Assembly: GCA_021835265.1 (NCBI GenBank)
Contig: JAKBQK010000382.1
Span: 1-5,217 of the forward strand
Length of the DNA stretch: 5,217 nt
Source: Thermoplasmata archaeon
Lineage (GTDB): Archaea; Thermoplasmatota; Thermoplasmata; Thermoplasmatales; Thermoplasmataceae
Direction: 5' to 3'
Below, one piece after another: positions 1 through 5,217 of the stretch. The position numbers and the translations under genes are program-made. The stretch's first letter is position 1, and the number at the start of each line of letters is the position of its first letter. The notes under the pieces were generated by a model, which saw nothing but the letters and a program-made list of their open reading frames with translations, ran no database searches and was not told the DNA's origin.

Positions 1-230
1 AACTGCATGAGGAGCCTGTAAAAATCGTTACTTTTTAAATATGATAGAATGGTGAAGCAGAAAATTACGATGTAAAAGGAAGATGATGTTATAATTCTAC
101 TTTAAAATTAAATTAATTATATATATAAATTTTAAGCAATGTATAATAATATTTATTCACCTAAATAAGACTTAGGTTAGGAAAGTCTACGGAAAAAGAA
201 TAATTTCCTATATAAGTGAAATGAAAATTT
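1..230. other. AT-rich stretch upstream of the acyl-CoA synthetase, no convincing gene
   Basis: No open reading frame of useful length is visible on either strand, and I find no tRNA or rRNA signature. On the + strand, one frame entering from the left edge reads LHEEPVKIVTF and stops at 36-38; it could be the tail of an upstream gene but is too short to judge. On the - strand, an ATG at 8-6 lies about 28 bases downstream of a TATA-like TTTTAAAT (33-40, read on the other strand), so a divergent leaderless gene could start at the edge. The stretch also holds an 8-base AT-only inverted repeat (102-109 with 128-135), a second TATA-like run (118-129) and a small dyad (159-177, listed separately). 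Confidence 0.5.
159..177. repeat. Small inverted repeat ACCTAA-N7-TTAGGT
   Basis: Six-base arms at 159-164 and 172-177 are exact reverse complements around a 7-base spacer. The 19-base span resembles an operator half-site pair in size. It lies about 60 bases upstream of the proposed TATA box of the acyl-CoA synthetase. The right arm begins a TTAGGTTAGG tandem (172-181). A second, mutually exclusive pairing is possible: AGACTT (168-173) with AAGTCT (183-188). Arms this short can arise by chance in AT-rich DNA, so a regulatory role is only a suggestion. Confidence 0.3.
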
Positions 231-244
231 GGGAAGTTTAAATT
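231..244 (+). promoter_or_regulatory. BRE/TATA promoter of the acyl-CoA synthetase gene
   Basis: The sequence GGGAAGTTTAAATT combines a purine-rich BRE-like segment with a TATA box centred near position 240. This is 28 bases before the ATG at 268. Archaeal transcription usually starts about 25 bases downstream of the TATA centre, which puts the mRNA 5' end at or within a few bases of the start codon. No Shine-Dalgarno sequence precedes the ATG, which fits a leaderless message. Confidence 0.6.
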
Positions 245-267
245 AGATTGGTAATATTTATTTCCCA

Positions 268-1872
268 ATGGCTTACGTAAAATATGAACTAACACTTGGA
301 AATTTATTAAAAAGTAGTACAGTTAGAAATCCAGGTCAAGAAATAGTAGATTCAGAATTTGGAAGGACAACATTCAGTAAATTTGGCACCGATGTAACTT
401 CTCTGGCAAAGGGATTGGTTAAAATTGGAGTTGAACCTGGGGACAAAATAGGAATTCTTGACTGGGATACGATTAATTTCTTGAAGTCTTTTTATGCTGT
501 TCCAATGACTGGTGCCATATTGCACACAGTTAATATAAGATACCCAACAGAGCTTATATATTACACCATTCAGCATGCTGAAGACTCGTACTTGATACTG
601 AGAGATGAGATAGCCAAGATGTTTGTTGAATACAAAGAACTCTTTGGTTTTGTTAAAGGATGGATCATTTATAGGACTTCTAAGGAAGAAATTAACTTAC
701 CATTTAATAACGTGATAAATTTCGAAGACCTTTTAAATTCAGATGAAAATACACCTCTCCCTTATATATCAGAAGACGACACTGCAACACTTTTCTATAC
801 ATCTGGAACTACTGGAATGCCGAAAGGTGTTTCTTTTACCCATAGGGATATTGTGCTTCATGCATTTTCGATTGCTAATACTGTGTCTGATTACCCTATA
901 TCCCTTGGGTCAGGTGATACTTTAATGCCTCTTGTTCCAATGTTTCACGTTCACGCATGGGGTCTTCCTCAACTTTTCCTTCTTAAAGGTCTTAAATATG
1001 TACTTCCTGGTAGATATAATCCAGAAAAGATACTTGAACTTATGAAGAGTGAAAAGGTCAGTACAACTGCAATGGTTCCATCCATACTATATATGTTGTT
1101 GGCTGCGAAAAATTCCAGTAATATACTGCCATCACTTAACCTGAGATGTATAATTGGAGGTGGGGCTTTAACCATGGAACTGAAAAACAGAGCCAAATCG
1201 TTTAATGTTACGAGCATTGGAGCTTATGGTCTATCTGAAACAGCACCTCTCGTTTCGTTCTCCACGCTCAATAGTGAGACCTGGGATCTTGATGATGAAG
1301 AAAGAGAAAAGTATGAGATTAAGGCAGGAATTCCAGCCCCCTTTGTCGAAATTAAAATATTACAGTCAAAATCAGATGTAGGTACTGAAGTAAAGAAGAA
1401 ATTTGGCGAAATCCTCGTAAGGTCTCCATATGTTGCAAAAGAATATTATAAAGATGCCGAGGCTACAAAAAAGTTATGGGCTGAAGGGTGGCTTCATACA
1501 GGTGATCTTGGTTATATCGATGAAAAAGGATACCTTTGTATAGTGGATAGGGAAAAAGATGCTGTTAAATCAGGTGGTGAATTCATTCCTACTTTGATAC
1601 TAGAAGATGTAGTGAGTTTGTATGACGGCATTGACAGAGTGGCTATCATCGGTAAGAAAGATGAGAAGTGGGGAGAAAGACCTGTTGCTTTCTACACTTC
1701 AAATAATACAATTAAAAAAGAGGAAGTGGATGAATTCCTGAAAAGGTTTGTAGAAGAAAGGAGAATTGAAAAATTCTGGATGCCAGACGAATATGTGAAA
1801 GTTGATTCCTTCGATATGACTTCCACAGGGAAAGTCGATAAAAAGAAATTGAGAGAGAAGTATTACAGTTAG
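268..1872 (+). CDS. AMP-forming acyl-CoA synthetase (medium/long-chain fatty acid-CoA ligase-like)
   Basis: Predicted cytoplasmic enzyme of 534 residues that activates a carboxylic acid with ATP to an acyl-adenylate and transfers the acyl group to CoA. The hallmarks of the ANL adenylating family appear in order: the P-loop YTSGTTGMPKG (177-187), MFHVHAWG (225-232), YGLSETAP (320-327), GWLHTGDLG (407-415) with the ATP-ribose aspartate at 413, the hinge DREKD (427-431), KSGGE (434-438), and the catalytic lysine K522 in STGKVDKKKL near the C terminus. MFHVHAWG resembles MFHVNAWG of AlkK-type medium-chain ligases, which suggests a fatty-acyl substrate, but chain length cannot be read from sequence. 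Length is normal for the family. An in-frame stop at 244-246 with no ATG, GTG or TTG codon between makes the ATG the first possible start; it lacks a Shine-Dalgarno site. Neighbours do not identify a pathway. Fatty acid, branched-chain or aromatic acid activation are all possible. Confidence 0.93.
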   Translation: MAYVKYELTLGNLLKSSTVRNPGQEIVDSEFGRTTFSKFGTDVTSLAKGLVKIGVEPGDKIGILDWDTINFLKSFYAVPMTGAILHTVNIRYPTELIYYTIQHAEDSYLILRDEIAKMFVEYKELFGFVKGWIIYRTSKEEINLPFNNVINFEDLLNSDENTPLPYISEDDTATLFYTSGTTGMPKGVSFTHRDIVLHAFSIANTVSDYPISLGSGDTLMPLVPMFHVHAWGLPQLFLLKGLKYVLPGRYNPEKILELMKSEKVSTTAMVPSILYMLLAAKNSSNILPSLNLRCIIGGGALTMELKNRAKSFNVTSIGAYGLSETAPLVSFSTLNSETWDLDDEEREKYEIKAGIPAPFVEIKILQSKSDVGTEVKKKFGEILVRSPYVAKEYYKDAEATKKLWAEGWLHTGDLGYIDEKGYLCIVDREKDAVKSGGEFIPTLILEDVVSLYDGIDRVAIIGKKDEKWGERPVAFYTSNNTIKKEEVDEFLKRFVEERRIEKFWMPDEYVKVDSFDMTSTGKVDKKKLREKYYS

Positions 1873-1915
1873 TTTTAATACTAATTTTATCTTAATTTGA
1901 TCTGCTTAGCCACAA

Positions 1916-1937
1916 TTCTTTCATTTTTGTTATTTTA
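1916..1937 (+). terminator. Possible T-rich terminator after the acyl-CoA synthetase
   Basis: A pyrimidine-rich stretch with a T5 run (1924-1928), flanked by shorter T-runs, lies about 45 bases after the stop codon. Archaeal RNA polymerase terminates at U-rich tracts without needing a hairpin. The whole spacer (1873-2039) is AT-rich, so exact placement is uncertain. A T7 run also occurs inside the transketolase C gene (4273-4279), which shows that T-runs alone are weak evidence here. Confidence 0.3.
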
Positions 1938-1974
1938 TACTTAATGTTTTAGAAGATTTCTGAGTTTTAATTTT

Positions 1975-2015
1975 GATAACTTAGAATTTATACAGGAAAC
2001 AAAAAAGATAACTTA
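1975..2015 (+). repeat. Direct repeat GATAACTTA in the ftsZ promoter region
   Basis: Two exact copies of GATAACTTA lie at 1975-1983 and 2007-2015, 32 bases apart start to start, close to three turns of B-DNA. The downstream copy covers the BRE position and the start of the TATA box of ftsZ; the upstream copy would sit on the same helix face. This could be a paired protein-binding site or a duplicated core promoter element. The AT-rich background makes chance recurrence possible. Confidence 0.35.
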
Positions 2016-2020
2016 TATAT
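2001..2020 (+). promoter_or_regulatory. BRE/TATA promoter of ftsZ
   Basis: An A-rich BRE-like segment (2001-2011) leads into CTTATATAT (2012-2020), a strong TATA box centred near 2016. This is 24 bases before the ATG at 2040, so transcription should start at or next to the start codon. No Shine-Dalgarno sequence lies between, consistent with a leaderless mRNA. A second promoter-like GTTTTAATTT at 1964-1973 could give a longer transcript. Confidence 0.6.
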
Positions 2021-2039
2021 TCCTATACTATTATTCATT

Positions 2040-3110
2040 ATGATTTCTGGGAATCCCAGCATTGATGAAGAAGAGGAGAATTACGGTACTTCAAAGGAAA
2101 AACTCACAGAACTTGTTGAGGAGAATAAATTAAGGATAAAGATCTTTGGAATGGGCGGGGCAGGCTCTAACACTATCAAGAGAATGGTAAATAGAAGTTT
2201 TAACTCACCATATTGCGAAATCTCATTTGCGGCAGCAAATACAGATGCATCACATCTCAGTAAGATTGGAGTGAAAGAGAAGATTGTGCTTGGAAAACAA
2301 CTCACAAAGGGAAGAGGGGCTGGAGCCGACCCTCAGGTTGGTAATGCTGCAGCCAGAGAGTCTCAAACAGAGATTGAAAAAAGCCTGGACAGGGTTAAAA
2401 TCGCGATCATTGTAACTGGACTTGGTGGCGGGACTGGAACGGGTTCCTCACCCTTTCTTGCGATGAAGGCAAAGGAAAGAAATTCCATAGTTATAGGTAT
2501 AGCTTCCCTCCCAATGGCAAGCGAGGGGAAAAAACGTATGGAGAATGCCAGAAAAGGAGAATCAGAACTGATTCAATTCTGCGATTCCCTTATCCTCTTC
2601 GAGAATGACCGGATAAGAAAATATGCACCAAGGGAGCTGTTCAACGTTGCCCTTGAATTTGCTGATTCCATCATGATGAATGCAATTGAAGGATTGATTG
2701 AAAGCGTTTCAAAGAGTGCAACTGTGAATACAGAGCTTTCAGATCTTGAAAAAATTCTTGAACTTGGTGGGCTTGGTATATTTGGAGTGGGGATTTCTGA
2801 TTCGTCACCTGAGCAGAGGGTAATGGAAGCCTGCGAATCTGCATTAAACTCTCCATTTAACTCTTCAGAGATTTCCCAGGCGAGGGGTCTCCTTCTAAGC
2901 ATTTCCGGAGATGATACCTTAACCGTGGAAGAAAGGGAAAAAGCAATGAAATTCATGAAGGACAAAGTATCACCGGGTGCAAACATTATTGTCAGACAGG
3001 AAACCGATAATACATTTAAAGGAAAGGTAAAGATCATATTCTTTGCGACCGGAATTATACCTGAAGGAGAGGAGTTTCATATAAGAAAAGACAAACATGA
3101 AATTTCATAA
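2040..3110 (+). CDS. ftsZ: Cell division GTPase FtsZ
   Basis: Tubulin-superfamily GTPase of 356 residues that polymerises into the cytokinetic ring at mid-cell. Visible motifs: a nucleotide loop GMGGAGSN (37-44), AANTDAS (65-71), GRGAGADPQVG (91-101), the tubulin/FtsZ signature GGGTGTG (129-135), a gamma-phosphate loop region with SEGKKR (161-166), and FENDRI (187-192). The T7 synergy loop that completes the GTPase site of the next subunit reads NTELSD (230-235), where bacterial and most archaeal FtsZ have N-x-D-[FY]-A-D. The second acid (D235) is kept and the first is Glu (E232). A short acidic N-terminal extension with DEEEEN (9-14) precedes the GTPase core. The protein ends soon after the core in a charged tail (RKDKHEIS) with no recognisable bacterial-type C-terminal peptide. 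It resembles FtsZ more than CetZ. It appears to be a single-gene leaderless unit; in archaea with FtsZ the usual membrane anchor is SepF, which is not in this window. Confidence 0.93.
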   Translation: MISGNPSIDEEEENYGTSKEKLTELVEENKLRIKIFGMGGAGSNTIKRMVNRSFNSPYCEISFAAANTDASHLSKIGVKEKIVLGKQLTKGRGAGADPQVGNAAARESQTEIEKSLDRVKIAIIVTGLGGGTGTGSSPFLAMKAKERNSIVIGIASLPMASEGKKRMENARKGESELIQFCDSLILFENDRIRKYAPRELFNVALEFADSIMMNAIEGLIESVSKSATVNTELSDLEKILELGGLGIFGVGISDSSPEQRVMEACESALNSPFNSSEISQARGLLLSISGDDTLTVEEREKAMKFMKDKVSPGANIIVRQETDNTFKGKVKIIFFATGIIPEGEEFHIRKDKHEIS

Positions 3111-3120
3111 TTTTTTAGTT
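3111..3120 (+). terminator. Probable T-run terminator after ftsZ
   Basis: A T6 run (3111-3116) directly follows the ftsZ stop codon, with more T residues just after (3119-3122). U-rich tracts are sufficient for archaeal termination. The position, ahead of a separate promoter-like region for the transketolase operon, supports the call. No hairpin is visible. Confidence 0.4.
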
Positions 3121-3130
3121 TGTAAAAATA

Positions 3131-3159
3131 GGAAAAGTTTTAATTTCATTTTCTATAAA
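3131..3159 (+). promoter_or_regulatory. Promoter region of the transketolase-transaldolase operon
   Basis: Two TATA-like elements are present. GGAAAAGTTTTAATTT (3131-3146) has a BRE-like purine run and matches the style of the acyl-CoA synthetase promoter; it would start transcription near 3166 and give a leader of roughly 16 bases. CTATAAAG (3153-3160) is centred about 26 bases before the ATG at 3182 and would give a leaderless message. I cannot decide between them from sequence. The first choice would place an ATG-TGA start-stop (3173-3178) in the leader. Confidence 0.5.
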
Positions 3160-3181
3160 GTAATTCGGGGCAATGTGAAAA

Positions 3182-4048
3182 ATGGAATTTCCTAGTGATA
3201 TGGAAATCCAGGATAAAAAACTGGATAATAAGACACTTTTTAATATCGCACAGTCAGCTAGATCCCTAATAATAAAAATGGTATACAGCGCTAAGAGCGG
3301 ACATCCGGGTGGTTCTCTCAGTATAATAGATATTCTTACAGACCTTTATTTCAAAGAGATGGTTATAGATCCTAAAGATCCGGAGATGCCAAATAGGGAC
3401 CGCCTGGTAATGAGCAAGGGACATGCATCTCCAGCACTGTACAGTATTCTTGCATTAAGGGGTTATTTTCCTCAGGAACTTTTAATGGATTTTAGACAGC
3501 TAAACTCAAAACTTGAAGGTCATGTTCATCGAGGAGTCCCTGGTGTTGAATCATCCACAGGGTCCCTTGGACAGGGATTAGGTGTGGCAGTGGGAATGGC
3601 CATTGCTTCAAAACTCAAAAAGGAAAATTACAGAGTTTTTGCCGTTCTTGGGGATGGAGAAATAGAGGAGGGAAGCATTTGGGAATCACTCATGGCAGGC
3701 AGTAAGTATAGGCTGAATAATCTGGTTGCCATACTTGACAAGAATGGAGTTCAGCTAGATGGCTTCACCAAGGATATAATGCCTATGGGAAATGTTTACG
3801 AAAAGGTCAAATCTTTTGGCTGGAATGTTATGGAATTTAATGGACACAACTTTAATGAAATACATGCGGCTTTTGACTTTGCAAGAAAGAGTACAGATAA
3901 GCCAGTATTTTTGATAGCCAATACTGTAAAGGGTAAGGGTGTAAGTTATATGGAGAATAATCCAAAATACCACGGATCTCCCCCTGCGTCAAATGAAGAG
4001 TATGAACAAGCTTTGAGTGAAATAGGTGCTAGAATTTATGAAAAGTGA
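3182..4048 (+). CDS. Transketolase, N-terminal (thiamine diphosphate-binding) subunit
   Basis: First half of a split transketolase, 288 residues, cytoplasmic. With the C-terminal subunit it moves a two-carbon ketol unit between sugar phosphates in the non-oxidative pentose phosphate pathway. It carries GHPGG (40-44), SKGHASP (78-84), EGHVHRG (112-118), GSLGQGL (127-133), the thiamine diphosphate/metal motif beginning GDGEIEEG (157-164) and ending in LDKNGVQLDG (185-194, with N188), and YHG (263-265) holding a conserved active-site-type histidine. Length matches stand-alone archaeal N subunits. The ATG at 3182 is preceded by an in-frame TGA (3176-3178), so no upstream start exists; M7 (3200) is a weaker alternative. 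The gene overlaps the next one by 11 bases. A related dehydrogenase E1 or DXP synthase is unlikely because the motifs are transketolase-type and the neighbours agree. Confidence 0.94.
   Translation: MEFPSDMEIQDKKLDNKTLFNIAQSARSLIIKMVYSAKSGHPGGSLSIIDILTDLYFKEMVIDPKDPEMPNRDRLVMSKGHASPALYSILALRGYFPQELLMDFRQLNSKLEGHVHRGVPGVESSTGSLGQGLGVAVGMAIASKLKKENYRVFAVLGDGEIEEGSIWESLMAGSKYRLNNLVAILDKNGVQLDGFTKDIMPMGNVYEKVKSFGWNVMEFNGHNFNEIHAAFDFARKSTDKPVFLIANTVKGKGVSYMENNPKYHGSPPASNEEYEQALSEIGARIYEK
4024..4028 (+). promoter_or_regulatory. Shine-Dalgarno site that fixes the transketolase C start
   Basis: AGGTG is complementary to CACCT in the usual archaeal 16S rRNA tail and lies nine bases before the ATG at 4038. 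A possible GTG start at 4026 falls inside this site, so it is almost certainly part of the ribosome binding site and not the initiation codon. The site lies within the last codons of the upstream gene, which points to translational coupling. Confidence 0.75.
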
Positions 4049-4994
4049 AAGTTTAAGAGAAGCATATGGAAAGAAACTGGTTGAACTTGGCAGGGTTCAA
4101 AAGGATCTTGTTGTTCTTGATGCAGATCTGTCAAGTTCAACAAAGACTCAGGCATTCGGAAAAGAGTTTCCTGATAGATTCTTTAATATGGGAATTTCAG
4201 AACAGTCTATGGTTACAACAGCTGCAGGGATGGCTCTCAGTGATTTGAAGCCATTTGTTTCAACATTCGCAATTTTTTTGACAAGGACATATGAACAGAT
4301 AAGGCAGTCAGTCTGTTACAATAATATAAACGTCAAATTCGTTGTTACTCACTCGGGTATAACGGTGGGTGAAGATGGGGCAACACATCAGATGGTTGAA
4401 GATGTAGGATTAATGAGCGGACTTCCCAACATGAAGGTTATTGTTCCATCAGATTCGGTTGAAACAGAGTCTGTAATAGATTACTTGGTTGAAAAGACCA
4501 AAACTCCTTACTACGTAAGACTCACCAGGGAAAAATTTCCAGTCCTTAATGAAGAGGGATATCAATTCAGGGAGGGAAAGAATACTGTGTTGAGAGATGG
4601 GAATGATCTAACAATTTTTGCAAATGGATCTATGCTTTCATTTGCACTTCAGGCTGCAGAAAAGCTAAAGGAACTTGCAATAGATACCGCAGTTATAAAT
4701 GTCTCTTCTATCAAACCCATTGACAGATCAAATATAATAGAATATGCCAAGAAAACAGGGCATATAGTTACTGCCGAAGAACATTCAATTTACAATGGCT
4801 TAGGAAGTAGAGTCTGCGAAGTTACCTCTGAGGAATACCCTGTTCCTGTAGTAAGAGTTGGGATGAAGGATTCCTTTGGAAAATCTGGTAAATCATGGGA
4901 GTTGTTTGATTATTTTCATATGGGTGTAAATGATATCGTTTCAGCTGGTGTAAAATCATTCAGGGAGGAAAAAAAATATGAAACTATTTCTTGA
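4038..4994 (+). CDS. Transketolase, C-terminal (pyrimidine-binding and C) subunit
   Basis: Second half of the split transketolase, 318 residues from the chosen ATG. It supplies the domain that contacts the thiamine pyrimidine ring plus the transketolase C domain, completing the active site at the interface with the N subunit. Visible features are LDADLSSST (27-35), NMGISEQ (50-56) with E55, the glutamate that activates the cofactor, and [14 protein letters not shown] (105-118), followed by PSD and the YYVRLTRE stretch typical of the family; the C-terminal domain follows with TAEEHS and NGLGS. A reading that extends to GTG at 4026 would add four residues, but that codon is inside the ribosome binding site. 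The gene overlaps its neighbours by 11 bases upstream and 17 downstream, each time with a frame change, so it is cotranscribed and probably translationally coupled to both. Confidence 0.94.
   Translation: MKSESLREAYGKKLVELGRVQKDLVVLDADLSSSTKTQAFGKEFPDRFFNMGISEQSMVTTAAGMALSDLKPFVSTFAIFLTRTYEQIRQSVCYNNINVKFVVTHSGITVGEDGATHQMVEDVGLMSGLPNMKVIVPSDSVETESVIDYLVEKTKTPYYVRLTREKFPVLNEEGYQFREGKNTVLRDGNDLTIFANGSMLSFALQAAEKLKELAIDTAVINVSSIKPIDRSNIIEYAKKTGHIVTAEEHSIYNGLGSRVCEVTSEEYPVPVVRVGMKDSFGKSGKSWELFDYFHMGVNDIVSAGVKSFREEKKYETIS
4963..4968 (+). promoter_or_regulatory. Shine-Dalgarno site of the transaldolase gene
   Basis: GGGAGG is complementary to the CCTCC end of archaeal 16S rRNA and lies nine bases before the ATG at 4978, the same spacing as for the transketolase C gene. 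It lies inside the transketolase C coding sequence and is separated from the ATG by an A8 tract (4969-4976). It decides the start of the truncated transaldolase. Confidence 0.75.
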
Positions 4995-5217
4995 TACGGC
5001 AAATTTAACCGAGATAAAGCAGGCAAATGAGTGGGGGCTACTTGATGGAGTTACAACAAATCCGTCATTAATAGCAAAGGAAATGAAAAATGGTGGAAGT
5101 TTCAAAGATATTGTCACCAAGATACTGAAAGAAACCCCTGGACCAGTAAGCATTGAGGTAATTGCAGAAGATTACGATAACATGCTGAAGCAAGCATTCA
5201 AAATAATCAAACAACTC
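4978..5217 (+). CDS. tal: Transaldolase (small TalC/Fsa-like type), 5' part, cut by the window edge
   Basis: The first 80 residues are present and the frame is open to the edge. The protein begins [13 protein letters not shown] and has GVTTNPSLI (24-32) and SIEVIAED (58-65), the first beta strands of the TIM barrel in small transaldolases and fructose-6-phosphate aldolases. D6 and N28 match conserved active-site positions. The Schiff-base lysine, near residue 86 in the Thermoplasma acidophilum enzyme as I recall it, lies just past the edge, so catalytic competence cannot be confirmed. Full length should be about 215-225 residues. In this family transaldolase moves a dihydroxyacetone unit from sedoheptulose-7-phosphate to glyceraldehyde-3-phosphate. 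The 17-base overlap with transketolase C and the shared pathway favour transaldolase over fructose-6-phosphate aldolase, which has nearly the same fold and N-terminal motifs. Confidence 0.9.
   Translation, partial: MKLFLDTANLTEIKQANEWGLLDGVTTNPSLIAKEMKNGGSFKDIVTKILKETPGPVSIEVIAEDYDNMLKQAFKIIKQL

Noticed and set aside
49..75. Short ORF MVKQKITM in the upstream region
   Set aside because: Eight codons with no ribosome binding site or correctly spaced promoter; such frames are expected by chance.
82..90. C box-like ATGATG, considered as a C/D small RNA
   Set aside because: The C box match is imperfect and no D box CTGA follows at a suitable distance.
102..135. Inverted repeat TTAAAATT/AATTTTAA
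   Set aside because: The arms contain only A and T with an 18-base loop in very AT-rich DNA, so chance is the simplest explanation.
205..212. 8-mer TTCCTATA shared with the ftsZ upstream region (2020-2027)
   Set aside because: The two copies lie at different distances from their start codons, and an AT-rich 8-mer can recur by chance.
969..1217. 82-residue open frame on the - strand inside the acyl-CoA synthetase
   Set aside because: It is antisense to a well-conserved gene, and its hydrophobic appearance is explained by the opposite-strand codon pattern.
2573..3037. 154-residue open frame on the - strand
   Set aside because: It lies entirely inside ftsZ, antisense to it, is serine-rich as expected of a shadow frame, and has no recognisable domain.
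4026..4028. GTG start for transketolase C, four residues upstream
   Set aside because: The GTG is part of the AGGTG Shine-Dalgarno site that serves the ATG at 4038, so initiation there would have no binding site.
4273..4279. T7 run inside transketolase C as a premature terminator
   Set aside because: It lies within a translated conserved gene whose operon continues downstream; ribosome-coupled transcription would be expected to read through.

Overview
The window looks like chromosomal DNA from an archaeon, most likely a member of the Thermoplasmatales or a close relative such as a Thermoplasma-, Ferroplasma- or Cuniculiplasma-like lineage. The signs are AT-rich DNA, arginine written mainly as AGA/AGG, BRE/TATA-type promoters 24 to 28 bases upstream of start codons with no Shine-Dalgarno sequence (leaderless transcripts), a tubulin-type FtsZ, and a transketolase split into two genes followed by a small transaldolase. 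The lineage is inferred from gene content and signals, not from a marker gene. I see no transposon, integrase, CRISPR array, tRNA, rRNA or phage gene.

Layout, all confident genes on the + strand. Positions 1-230 are AT-rich and hold no convincing gene. Positions 268-1872 encode an AMP-forming acyl-CoA synthetase in its own leaderless unit. An AT-rich spacer (1873-2039) follows. Positions 2040-3110 encode FtsZ, also apparently leaderless, with a T-run directly after its stop. After a 71-base spacer with promoter-like elements comes a pentose-phosphate operon: transketolase N-terminal subunit (3182-4048), transketolase C-terminal subunit (4038-4994, corrected to an ATG with a good ribosome binding site), and a transaldolase that starts at 4978 and runs off the right edge after 80 residues.

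The last three genes form one functional set. The two transketolase subunits assemble into one thiamine-diphosphate enzyme, and with transaldolase they interconvert pentose phosphates with fructose-6-phosphate, sedoheptulose-7-phosphate, erythrose-4-phosphate and glyceraldehyde-3-phosphate. Each downstream gene overlaps the previous one (by 11 and 17 bases) and has its ribosome binding site inside the upstream coding sequence, nine bases from the ATG. The acyl-CoA synthetase and ftsZ look like independent single-gene units.

This is largely a housekeeping region and I do not see an undescribed multi-gene system. The points most worth a second look are unusual residues in the FtsZ catalytic T7 loop, a 9-base direct repeat at the ftsZ promoter, an ATG-TGA start-stop just before the transketolase start, and the clean split between leaderless first genes and Shine-Dalgarno-led internal genes.
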